Shown here: positions 35,156-46,829 of the stretch, in pieces | Layout of the letters: every line of letters starts with the position of its first letter | Numbering within the stretch: the first letter of the stretch is position 1 | DNA from: Syngnathus acus | Lineage: Eukaryota > Chordata > Actinopteri > Syngnathiformes > Syngnathidae | Length of the DNA: 64,000 bases | Direction: 5' to 3' | Assembly: GCF_901709675.1 (NCBI RefSeq) | Contig: NC_051095.1 | Span: 17,098,456 to 17,162,455 of the forward strand | Position numbers and translations under genes: made by a program | The notes under the pieces: model-generated | The model's input: only the letters and a program-made list of their open reading frames with translations | What the model was told of the DNA's origin: nothing | Database searches by the model: none

Positions 35156-36300
35156 TTTGCCGAGAACTCAACTTTTCAACCAAAAACAGTTGACCATCCG
35201 GCAAAGTCCCCACATAATTCCATCGGTTTTTCTCCAAGGAGTGGCTTGTGATCACTTGTGCTGGATGTCACAGTATTTGAGCTTTGGAGCGAGATGGTGA
35301 TAATGTGAGACCCACCACAGGGAAGCTCTAAATAGATATGACGCGAGAAGTGTATGAGCTCAAATTTTGGGAAGGGAATGTTTTTAACCCAGCATAGGCT
35401 ATAAACATCATAGAAACACAAACACACACACAAGGCATGCAAGATGGCTTCACAGCAATCTGCTGACCAAGTGACAGCTGACATACGACAGTGCAATAAA
35501 AGTCATGGACACAAGTGCTATAAATAATAAATGAAAACACAATACATTTATAGCAGTAGGATAGTGACCTTGAAAATGAACATTCTAAAGGAGTAGGCTA
35601 TTTTACAACCACTGTACAGTGACTTGTCAGTGTGGAACAAGAGATCATTAAATTATCCAATTTCATTTCAGGGGTCCAAATTTATTATTTATTTCCTACA
35701 AATCATATATCTTACAAATGATCTAACTTTTTTCCCCATTCATTTAACGGAACACGTTACACTTTTGTTCAGCCTCGTTCACCCAAGAGGATTTCACACC
35801 AAGGGTAATTGTGGTAATTGTGAGTAATTTGAGATGAACTCATTCTTTCAGCGCATTTCAGCAGTCTCCGTGGTTTCACAGTATATTTACCAATTCCCCA
35901 CTTGTTCTTTTTTTTTATAAATAGATGTGAATTAGCTCAAGTCCTGCCTCATTAACATATTCCTTTGCCGCCATTTTGCGACATCTTGGGGGCAGTTGAA
36001 GTGAGAAAAGGAGCTAAAAGGAAGCTAAAAGGAAAGTACTGCTTTTCCACCGGGGGCGAAAGGCAGAATAGACCCTGAACTGGTCACCAGCCAGTCGCAG
36101 GGCACATACACAGAGACAAACAACCATCCACACCACAGTTTTGAAAGCAACTTAGGTAGCTAAAAAATCCCATTTACCCCATAATGCTCCTTGCTATCAC
36201 GAAGTAACTTGACAAAGTGTCACAGTGCAATCTGAATGGCTGACACATTGAACATCTACAGCAACTAAACATACGCAAGTGTTGTCTAAGAAAAGATCTT
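35156..36300. other. Intergenic upstream of the membrane-protein gene
   Basis: No supported exon. A Kozak-like ATGGCGGC occurs on the minus strand at about 35976-35969 but its frame closes after 19 codons. 36045-36130 is a SINE body fragment (GAACTGGTCACCAGCCAGTC). Confidence 0.4.
36045..36130. mobile_element. SINE body fragment
   Basis: GACCCTGAACTGGTCACCAG, then GTCGCAGGGCACATACACAG, repeats the middle of the SINE seen intact at 13530-13896. Confidence 0.55.
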
Positions 36301-36306
36301 TATTTA
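36301..36306 (-). terminator. ctnnd1 polyadenylation signal
   Basis: AATAAA on the minus strand, 1.9 kb beyond the ctnnd1 stop codon. This implies a long 3' UTR (36280-38241) that contains a 32-base A run at 36702-36733 on the plus strand. Confidence 0.5.
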
Positions 36307-36689
36307 TCAAAACATCAGTCTAACCAGTTACATACGTTATTGAAGAAAAAAAAAAAAAAAGATCAACATGTCAGAGCCAACCAAGGCAGGTATGAATGGT
36401 ATATAATAATTTTACATGAATAGGCAACATAACAAATATACTGTGTGTGGAGAAATGGATGAAAAGTGGGAGGGGAGGGAAGAGTGATCTCAAATAACGC
36501 TGTAAAATAAATTGCATAAGGATCTCATCAACCCACTGCAAAAAGAGTGAATGAATCGCAAATAGAGAAAAAAGTAGGAGTACAAAATAGAAACAAATGG
36601 ATGACCTAAAGAAAATACACATCACACATTAAAATGCAACTCACAAACTGAACAGGCTTGAGTCTCCTCTAAGCAAATACATCTCGGAT

Positions 36690-36734
<45 letters not shown>

Positions 36735-37622
36735 ATGTGAGAGTAACTGCAGGGCAAGTACAAGCATTCAGTCAATGAAAGACAAAATTGAATCTTACAT
36801 CGTATTAGTGGTTTAGCGGTGTTGGTGACCAGTTTCATATCCCACAATCATTAAGCCAAATCTTGGATTAAAAGCAGACAAGAACTGTTATTTTCTTCCA
36901 AAAAAGACAAAAATGTCTGGTAATGCAAAAGAAACTCAAGGGAAAGAAAAGAGCCACAAGAACAAATGTATTGTTCTGGATCAGGCCATACAAAAACACA
37001 CTTGGGAAAAACAAAAAGCTCCATCAGCGTCTGTCCCCTCCCATACGCACAATCAGAAATGCACTTTTACTGTATGACAGATAAACGCACACCGTCTCTC
37101 TTGTCCACACGAGTGCCCACCGCACCGAGAGGAAGTCATTATAGACAAAAACAACTCGGTTACAAACGATGACATCCTGACCTCCAAGTGATCCCCATGA
37201 AAGGACCATTTAAATAAACCAGCCAACAGGAACGCTGTCATCTAATTTTCTCTTTCTATATACAGTATATTTTTCCTAAAACGAAGTCTACGCACAAGGC
37301 CCTCGTTAGGATGCAGGCATTGGCAGCAAAATAACTTGGACGACAACGTCGACAATAATAAAACATACAAAAGCAGGACAACAATGTAATCAAATGATTG
37401 TCAACAAAGATGATTGCCTTTACAAATGTATAACTTAACACAAAGTAAAATTCGGTTGCTACGGTAAATTGCCAATCATTAAAAGAGGTTTGTATATATT
37501 GATGCTGCAACATCTTTGCCTGCAAAACAAACCGTGTTCTTTGGATGCCAGACAGTCGTCTCCCAATCTGTATTGGTCCGGTGGGAGATGGGAGAGAAGA
37601 CAACAGACAACCACATCCCTCC

Positions 37623-37692
37623 CTCCCGCTCTCCTCAGTAGCAGTGATCAGGCAGGGACGGCACAGTCTGGGTAATGCACACGATCAGTTTT
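37623..37692 (-). other. Possible alternative last exon of ctnnd1
   Basis: After an acceptor TTGTTGCAG the minus strand reads an open frame ending TVPSLPDHCY and a stop. It could be a spliced 3' UTR exon or an alternative C-terminus; the main form already stops at 38242. Confidence 0.25.
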
Positions 37693-38241
37693 TCTGCAAC
37701 AACAATGAGAATTCAAATTAAATTGGAAAATAATTTGAGGGAACTTTTAAATGCCATATGGTTTCCCTCGTAACACATATTTGCAATTTGTTAATCATTG
37801 CTTCCGTTATTCACCCCCAAAGCTGCATGGACGCATGTGAACGAAGGTCCTGAGTGTGATTTTTTTTTTTTTCCCCTTTACATGTGTGGTTGTCTCTCAC
37901 GTTGTGAAATTATAAGACGGGGGGGGGGGCCTAATTGGCCCCCTCCTATCTGTTTATGTATGTGGCCCTCGAAGAAAATTGGATACCCCTGCTCTATAGC
38001 AACAGCACCACACAAAACAGGTAGGGCGTTGAATTTGTGGGGTTAGCTGAGGTCATAAGTGTTAGCAACCCAACAACAGAGAACATTAGGTACATCTCAA
38101 GCAGGCTTCTGTTCTGCCAATAAACAATGCTAGACGTCAGAAGAGACCACAGGAACACTAATCAAGAGTTGCATGCAGGATAAGAAGTCAGGAAGACATA
38201 CCATGCTGTTACATGCAGAGGGATTGGGTGGGATGAGGGGG

Positions 38242-41200
38242 CTAACCATCATAGGAGTCCAAGAGAGGCAGGGAGCCCTTTCTTCTCCCATATACCTCTC
38301 TCTGAGAGACAACCAGAGAAAGTGAAAGAGAGAGAAGGGAGGGAAACTAGTGTTAGAAAAAGAATAGTTAATTGTGAGGATGTAAAAAGTGAAAGTCAGG
38401 CATAGCCAGGGATTCGTGTTATTGAGTGAGCAGCCCAACAAGTGGATGGTTAGTGTTTCAAAAGTACCGGAAAAGTGTCTGTGGTGTCGTCGAGGGTGTG
38501 TCTCCTCTCCCTCTGGTCCAGTGTCGAGTAAGCCTCTGAGAGCCGAAGACAAGCACGACATTTCACTTTACACACACCTAATATGCATCTTAAAATAAAA
38601 ACAAAGAAAAATTCTTACCGGAGCCGAGATCATTCAATGGAATCATATTTCGCTTTTCCCCTGCGGGTGGAGAAAACAACACAAACCTCAAATGTTGACA
38701 CTGAGCAGTTACACACAATGCTCAAGACAAATACACACCTCTGTCCAGCAGTGGTGTGGTACTGTCCCCATAGGTGCCATTGGCCCTAGTGCTCGGGCCG
38801 TTGGTGGTGCCGGGGTTTGCGTTGACCTGGAAGTCGCTCTTCTTCCAGCCGTCTTTCTCCAGAGGCCGACGCAGCTCCTTGTGGGCCCACACGAGCTGCA
38901 GCACCTGGCCTGCCCCTCGAACCTCACGGTCGGACCGCTTGCTACATGAGAGACAATCGAATGTCTAAAACTAACTGCCTCGTACACTAGCCAAACAACT
39001 AGTCTGTAATCCAACAGTGCATTTCAGCTTCTGCCAGGTTTTCTGCCAGTACTTAATGTGAAACGAACCATGACTTTAAAAGCAAGTCATGCACCGTAAA
39101 AAAAAAAATCTTTACCATGATTTTTGGCATACAGTTACAACCTAGCAATTATGTCTGTGCTTTCAGTTATAACCAACCCCCTGAGAGCAATCACAGCTAC
39201 AACATGGCCTGTGATGAAAACAAGTATTACACCCTTGCCATAAATCTAAAAAGTGTCTCTGCTTCTTCCTTACCCGTCTTTGTTTATGAGAACAAGCCTC
39301 TCGATGCCCTGCGAAGCTCGAAGGGTCTTAGCTGCCTCCAAACTGTTGCCGAGCACCTCTGTGAGCGTGCTCAGCACAGACACCACAGTCTCCTCCGACA
39401 AGGCACGCCCCGACTGGTTCTGGCCACCAGGCAGGTTCGCCACAAGATGGGGCACTGCATGCAAACCTGCAGGAAAAAAATGCAAGTCAGCTTGTCACAC
39501 GCATGCATAGCAGATGGAAAATATCTAGTCAAGGAACATCCTGCAATCTTACCAAGAAGTTCACAGTTTCTGCTGTCAATGGCGAGGTTTCTTAGAGCAC
39601 CAGACATCGCCCGCACAACGCGGTCGTTGCCGTGAGCCAGCAGCTCCGCCATCATGGGAAGACCCTTCTCCAGACGTACTGTGGCCCGGATGTAACGACC
39701 AAACTGATTGGAAGCACACGCACACACAAAAAAAGTTTGAAGTAACTGTGTTTCACTTAAGTTATTATACAAGAAAATTCAAAAGGGACAAGCAATTGAT
39801 GTGTTTGTAGAATGACTTACAGTCCATCGACCTGCGCACAGGTTCTGGATGGCCCCGGCAGCGGCTTCCAGCACAGAAGGGTTCTTGCTCTCTCTAAGCA
39901 GCGACGTGTAAATTCGAACCACCTCTGGTTGGAACAATAGCTCGTAACCTGTCGCACATTTTTTTCCCCAGTTAACTTTATGCGTTAAAACACATTTAAC
40001 TACCGACTGCCTTGAAACTTAGCAAAGACTGTTTTCTATTTTGTAGGACAATACTTATTAAACAGAAGCATATAATTCACAAGGCTTGAAGCAGGACTTG
40101 TGACGAAAAAAAGCTCTTTTTTTTCCCCCCCCCAAGGCTCGATTTTACTAATAAACACACACCTTTAGCAGGCACTGTTCTCTTTGGAATGTCAACTTGA
40201 TCTGCACTTCCATCATCGCCATCTTTCTTTCCTGCAGTCGCAGAAAAACAAAAGGGTGAAGACAGAACAAGCGAGAAACAAACATGCTTCACAAAGAAAG
40301 AAAAGAAAAAAAAGGAGCATTTATGTTTCCTTCCTGTGGTGTGAATGTGATCGTGCAACCGGCGAGACAAGCACAGTGAGCATGCAGTGGGGTTTGCAAA
40401 GCAGTGTTGGAATTCGTTTCTTAGGCCGGACTTACACTGACATAATTCCCATTCTTATATTTTTTTGCTCTCAAGTGGCACAATTCGGGAGATATTCATC
40501 AGGGCAGCATTTAGACGGGAAAAAGGGAATTGTATTCCTTCAGGTCAGCAACATTTAATCAAATGAATGTGTTCCACATAAATATACCCAGTTTGGACGA
40601 GTGTCCCCTCAAATTTGAATACACTGCAATAAATTGGACACAAAAAAACTGAGAAATGCACATTTGAACCCACAGTGTAAAGCCAGCCTTGTATCGCCAA
40701 TGAACAGCATTCTGTTAGTTATGATCATGTCATCATAACACCAAGGAAAATCTTACCTTTGGAAAACCACTCATCTATCAGGACAGGAGGAAAGCAAGGA
40801 GAGCAGAGAGGGAGGGAGGGATGGAGGGAGGGAGAGGACAGAGAGAAGAAAGAAGACAGGAGAGTAAAAAAGTGCAACAGGGTAACCGCCACCAACAAGC
40901 CGGACACACCTTTGAACTGGGACCATGGGGTGATTTCAGGCTTACCTTTGCCCTTTCGAGAGCCAAAGCAGCCACCCTTGTTGGAGCCATGTGCAGGGCC
41001 CTGGTTGATGGGTGTGGGGTCTGCATAGCGTTCACAGCTGGGGATCTCACGATGGACCTGATAGGACAGATTCCTCAAGAGGCACATGCAGTTCTCGACC
41101 AACTGCAGGAAAGATAAAAGTATTTCCATTAAAAGATTTTGTTTAATGGGTCAGTTCAAATGACGCAGCATATTTCTGAACTTGCTAATGACCTTGTTGT

Positions 41201-44200
41201 CCACATCTTTGCGGTTGATCTGCGACTGCACGACATACATCACCGAATCCACTAATCCTGTGCACTCTCTCAGCTTCCGCCGTGCCTCGCTGCGCTCTGA
41301 ACTGACATTTCTGTCGTGCAGAGGAGACACATTATGAACATATAATTACGTTAGTCTAAATATGTCCCTCGGTCCCGCTTCTGCTTTCATACCGTAGGCA
41401 GCCAGCAGTGTTGGTCAAGGCGGTCTCCCACTCCAGATGTCGCGGTTTGCAGCTTTCCTCTCCGCCGTTGCTCACTCGCTCCCAACCCGAGTGGGGCACT
41501 ACCACTTCGTCTGCCAGAGCGTGCAGGGCGTGGTCCACTATCTCCATCTTCACCGAATCGTGGGATGAGAGGTTCCACAGTGTGCCTGGGGTGAGAGAAA
41601 CATTCCATTACTCAATGCAACCATTTAAACAAACTGTTATCCATGCTTATTCTTCAATGACCAATTACAACTACTATGGTAGAGTAGCTGTGTTTGAAAA
41701 TAACCTTCATAAAACAGATTTATTTTGCTGTTTTTTTTTTTTTGTGAACCCACACCCATGTGTCATTATGCTAGTTTTCAAAGAACCAGTGAGTAGAATT
41801 CCAGGGCATCTGCATACCGCATTTGAGTCTGCAATGAAGTGGTGCCTGTACTTTTCTTTCAATGAAATGTGTGTGTCATTTGTGTGGATAGGCTGTTACT
41901 TAATGTAAATTCTAAAACAGGGGAACTATGCATCATGTTTTGTCAGTAAAGCCTATATCAAGCGCTCTCTGTTTTGGGGCTAGAAAAATGCCATCATATA
42001 AATACACTAAATATAACGGTTTCATTTCAAGAGGACTATACAGTCATGTTATATACCACTTGTATGGACATATACCCTCGTAAGGCATTTGAACCTACAG
42101 ACAATAAAGTCTTGAGTTTGTAAAGCTATGTTCAGGGAAGTAGGAGCAAGTCAGAAGAATCGCAGCATGGCCAGAGCCTGGTATCAAACTCCCAACCTCA
42201 GAAGTGAGACACCGGTGTGCTAACCGGTAAACCAATATTCCACCATTATCATTATCATTCTCATTCTAACCACACCATAACCGTAAATATTTTCCAGCAG
42301 CTGGCCCAATAAACTGATGTAATCAATCTTGCCTATCATTATTATGGGAATGTTTCTACACATTAATCTACCGAGTACAGTTCCATCTATCGAGAATGGT
42401 TCCTTGGAAGAAAATAAAAAAGATAAATACCTGTGATGGTGTCAGTGAGGTCCTGATCGTGGGTCTTCCTCAATAATCGGATCAGTGCTGGCACTCCATC
42501 ACAGTTCTTAATCGCAATCTTGTTGTCTGGGTCTCGTCCATATGAAATATTTTTGAGCGCGCCACAGGCTGAGTGGTGCACGTCTTTGCTGGGATGGTCC
42601 AGCAGTGACACTAAGGCCGGGATACCCTTCAGGCGCCGCACCTCCGACTTAACCTGCAAAAACCCAAATTAAATGAGCGAAACAAAACAAAAGATTCAGG
42701 ATGAAATGGCTTCAACTCAGTTTTACCTTGTCATTTTTGAATGTGAGATGCTGGAGGAAGGCCGCTGCGTTGGTTTTGACAGGATCCAGGCGGTAGTTGA
42801 GCATGGCGATCACTTCTGGTAGCTCAGGTTGTCTCCATGAGGCGGGAGGACCTTTCCTCAGTGTGCTTTCTAATGAAGCCATGCTTCCTCGCTCCAGAGA
42901 CATGGGAACACCCCAGGCATACGGATCAACTCCTCCCATATCGCCATCCAGAGTATCTTCACAACTCCTGCATGGTGCGCAAAAAGGTAAATGCTGTAAT
43001 AAACGGTATGCGAGTCAAACTTGTGCATGTGTCTGTTCTGCTTTACCTGAGTCTTCGCCGGTCCATTCCACCAGGGCCTGGACCTAGCCGTGGCATGGTA
43101 CCGTAACCTCCAGGGTGCATGGGTGGAGGCCCCATGCCGTACTCGTCATAGCCCACGCTCCGCTGGTCATCTTCCAGACCATAGTGTCCGTGTCCGTATC
43201 GCATGTCCATCGCTGAGCCCATGGCCCTCATTCCTCTGCCCACCTGCGGCTGTGCTGCATAGGGGTCCATCTGCTGGCGGCTTGGGGCCCGATAACCAGA
43301 ATCCAAAGTTCTGTATCCATCAACTGGCCTGCAGAAAGAGACAATAACTTAAACATTTTGAAATCCAAGCGCTCGTTTGGACACATTTTTCCCCTCCTCT
43401 GTGTTGCAAGAAATTTTCAGTTACAAGAGCGCTTCAGATATCGGTGGTAAAAAAAAAACAACAGTAGAGCCACAGTCGCCGTTGCACTGTCAGCTGTTTA
43501 CTAACTGGGACAAACAGCTAAACACCGCAATATAAAATTATCCGATGAAATGCTTCCAAAAACCAACAGTAAAATAAAACTCACACCGAGGCGCTCCCAC
43601 GCAGACTGAACAGCCAAGGTGGGCTAACCTGTAGGCTACTGATGTCTCTTAATAGGCCACGCCCCTTAAAGGCACACATTCAACACTATAGTGATAACTT
43701 TCACAACATACAGTCACTTGGACCAAAATCTCTGCAAGCCAAGTTCGAATCGATTTGCATCCTGCCCTTTAGAAAAAACATGAGTTGATTTTAATTTAAA
43801 ACAGTTCTATTTGTCTATTAAAAAGTAACGAGAGAGCATCAGAGTGACTATTGACTTGGATAGGTAGGGATATTATTTCTACTACACCCTTACCCTCTTA
43901 CAAACAACATTTACTGTGATATCTCGACCCTTGGTAACTCAAGTTTCCATTAAAGTGGGGGTGAGGGAATATTGACTTCCCACATTTCGTGAGTGACAGA
44001 TTAAATGTTACATTGACATTAGTGTGCGTCAATGTGACGCAATTGTGACACACATTGACAGAAAAGCAGAACAATGCCCCCCACACACACGCAAACAATA
44101 CGCATCTAATAGAATTATTATTAGGGACAAGGACTGTGCACACGAGGGTCCTGTACCTGTAGCGATCATCCATGTGCGAGCCTCTGCTCAAACTTGTGTA

Positions 44201-46829
44201 TGCCTCTGATGGCGGTCCTCCCCTGTAGTCATCATAAACCCCTACAGGCCCATAGTGGTAGTTTCTGGGCACTGTGGCAGTAGGGTAGTCCCCTCCGACC
44301 TGTCTGTACGGACGGTCCAGTGTGGCACTGTAGCCACTCATACCAGACACGGACATGCTGCCGTTGATGGACATGGAGTCATTCGGCAGGACTTGGCGTG
44401 ACATGGGTTTCTTCATCTGTGACAGGGAGTTGAGACAATTTCGTTTGAAGATTCTTTCAGACTCAGAAATATTTTATTTATCCCCTTGGAGCAATGTATG
44501 CTGGCAAACGACCAAATTGGATCAACTGTCTTATCTATGTTACATTGCATAACTCACCCCATTGTCGAGCCGTCGTGTGGTTCCTTCTTCAGAAAAGACA
44601 GAGTGTGCTTCATGAGACTCATCCTCTGGTGTGTAGCTGTCATCTAGAGCGCCGTGTGCTGGGTCCACCATTCTGTACTGTAACAAACCAACTCTTAATT
44701 ATAACCACTAAAAACTCTTAAACATGCACCCATAAACCAACCACATACTGTACCTGTGTGCCGTTTATGTAGGAGTCTGTTAATTTCAGTCGCTCAATGT
44801 CTGCATCCCCTAAACGCCCGTTCTGGAATGTGACACAAAGAGAATTAAAGATGTGCACAACCACTAACAATTCTACTGGGGCAGCAATAAATGTGAGGCA
44901 AAGGCATTTTCCTCCCAGTGTAGTCGCTTATGAAACGCACAACCGTGATAAGGTCCTTCAGTCATGCCGGTGTGTTTACGGTCTGTGAATCACTGCAAGA
45001 CATGCAGGAGGACATTCTGGAATGCAGCCATTTATCCTTACACCCTACTTCCTCCTGTAATCAGTTACATAATCGATGTCTGTCATCTTGTATATATATA
45101 TACATATATATATACACACCAGAGCCTTTACTAAGGCCAAGTGACCCTCGGTTTCACGCAACACAATCGTCTCCAATACTGTATGAGCAGATGAATCACC
45201 TTGAGATGACTACAACAGGGATTAAATAGATTCTGTGGCACTTCCTACAAATTATGATTATTTCAAGGCATTTTCTATAGAAATGCTTGCAGTTGCACTT
45301 TAAGTGACGGCAATGTCTTTTACTTAAAATGGGAAGTGGGATTTCATGAGAAGGGTTAATTTCCTTTAAATATAGTACTTCCCATAATGATCATCTGCTG
45401 TGCACTGAATTTAAAGTAAAACAGTTGTTATTCCCACAAGCAGTTAAATACAGTCAACATGAAGCTACATCCCCCATCGCCACCGTCTTGCCCTTTATCT
45501 TTGGGGCCCCCATCTAATCAAACATGTCCAAGGATTGGCAGAGTCAAAACAGTCTAATGAATATCAGCGAGTCCAAAGGAAGAATAATATTTACAGATAG
45601 AATTTGAACTTTTTGTCCCCACTGCCTCAGATGCCTGCGCTGTCTCTCAGAACACAGCACAACGTGACCCCAAAGTACAATGACACAAAGTTCAGCACTT
45701 GTTGATAACACAGCTCAACAGCACATTTTAATCAGACATGGCAGTATAAACGACACCAATTTAAAATATACCATATTTACTTTTTTTCAAGCACATCAGG
45801 TTTTTGCAATTTTCATCTTTTTTTGGTTATTGAGTGACCAGCAAAACTTGTGCAGTACAGATTTGACCACTTATAGTAATTTATAGTTTCAGAAGAACTT
45901 CAGCTGTTACTGAACTTAACTTAATTCATAAAGATTGGTAAATATGATACACATTTTTTGTTTACATTAGGAAAACATGATGTTTGAGAGAAAAAAAAAT
46001 GAGGACAGTTTGAAGTTTACAGTTGTAAAACGTTGCCCAGTGTAATTCTAAAATATTTGGGCAAAAACTAAATAGGAGTATTTCTACAACAGCAGAGGCC
46101 TTTACAGACCAAGTTGGGCACATACAAGGGATTGCAGTAGCCAGCACATACAATGATTTCACAACAAAATCTGTTTGTAATATTCCATTATTGCCGTGGC
46201 AAATTTTGTTTTACCACCTTCATTAAAAAAGTTAAGAGATTAAAAAGATTACAAAAATGAAGGTCTGCGTGCATGCAACAGAGATGACAGATGGCTGCAT
46301 TCCATGACATGCTGTGACAGGAGGAAGAAAATAACAGATTGACAAAAGGTATGAGTCTGGTGTGTGACAGCAAAGGCATGCTGCACGTGTGAAATGATAA
46401 TGATGATGATAACATTAGGCCCTCCTCCTTTTTAAATTGGATGAGACGTGCGGAATGCATTGTAAATGCAGACTGACGTGACGGCACAATCACAGAGTAC
46501 AGCACTGGTAAAGGGATGGGAGGATGTTTACTGGATGACTGAGATCAGTAGGAGAAACGGATGCATTAATTATGATTCTAGGAATGGGATGATACTGGTA
46601 TTCAAATGAGGGTATTAACATGGAGATAAAAGGCATCCACAAGAGGCTCTAGACTTTTTTTTTTTTTTACCTGTGTGTGAGGGAGGGGGAGACCCAGTGC
46701 CGAAGGGCTGGTGGCAGAGAGGCCCACTCTCCTCCTCTCCTCTTCCAACGCCCTGGTCAGCTGTTCAAACTCCACCTCCTGCTCCCTGACCGACTCCAGC
46801 AGAGCTGCTGCGCTCTCACACTGCTCCAT
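38242..46829 (-). CDS. ctnnd1: Catenin delta-1 (p120 catenin), armadillo protein
   Basis: Nineteen coding exons, minus strand: 46829-46671, 44822-44754, 44677-44558, 44416-44157, 43328-43047, 42967-42727, 42653-42431, 41585-41393, 41310-41193, 41102-40946, 40774-40757, 40231-40163, 39948-39821, 39703-39553, 39466-39274, 38941-38739, 38660-38619, 38535-38468, 38301-38242. Every junction is in phase: 917 residues. The N-terminal coiled coil reads SVREQEVEFEQLTRALEEER; the regulatory region has GLEDDQRSVGYDEYG. Armadillo repeats begin at WRQPELPEVIAML and include KNCDGVPALIRLL, KMEIVDHALHALADEV, LSYQVHREIPS, GYELLFQPEVVRIY and KELRRPLEKDGWKKSDFQV. These match p120 rather than ARVCF. p120 binds the cadherin juxtamembrane segment, stabilises cadherins at adherens junctions, and binds RhoA and Kaiso. 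The C-terminal NMIPLNDLGS, YSTLDQRERR module and the end SLPLLDSYDG differ from human p120. Non-coding 5' exons lie upstream to about 53.9 kb. Confidence 0.95.
40757..40774 (-). other. ctnnd1: ctnnd1 18-nt microexon (exon C equivalent)
   Basis: Eighteen bases between CTGATAG| and |gtaaga add DEWFSK between RKGK and GKKDGDD, phase 1 on both sides. Human p120 exon C adds DEWFSR at the same point. Skipping it joins the basic residues into RKGKGKKDG. Both alternatives keep the frame, so it is probably alternatively spliced. Confidence 0.85.
42160..42245 (-). mobile_element. tRNA-like SINE head in a ctnnd1 intron
   Basis: On the minus strand TTTACCGGTTAGCACACCGG followed by GGGAGTTTGATACCAGG resembles the A and B boxes of the same SINE family. 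The B box is decayed (GTTTGATACC). Confidence 0.5.
43590..43700 (-). promoter_or_regulatory. Possible internal ctnnd1 promoter
   Basis: Within the intron before exon 43328-43047 the minus strand has AAGGGGCGTGGCC (GC/KLF box) and, downstream, CGCCTCG|gtgtga, a potential first-exon donor. p120 is known to use several start codons. This is inference only. Confidence 0.2.
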
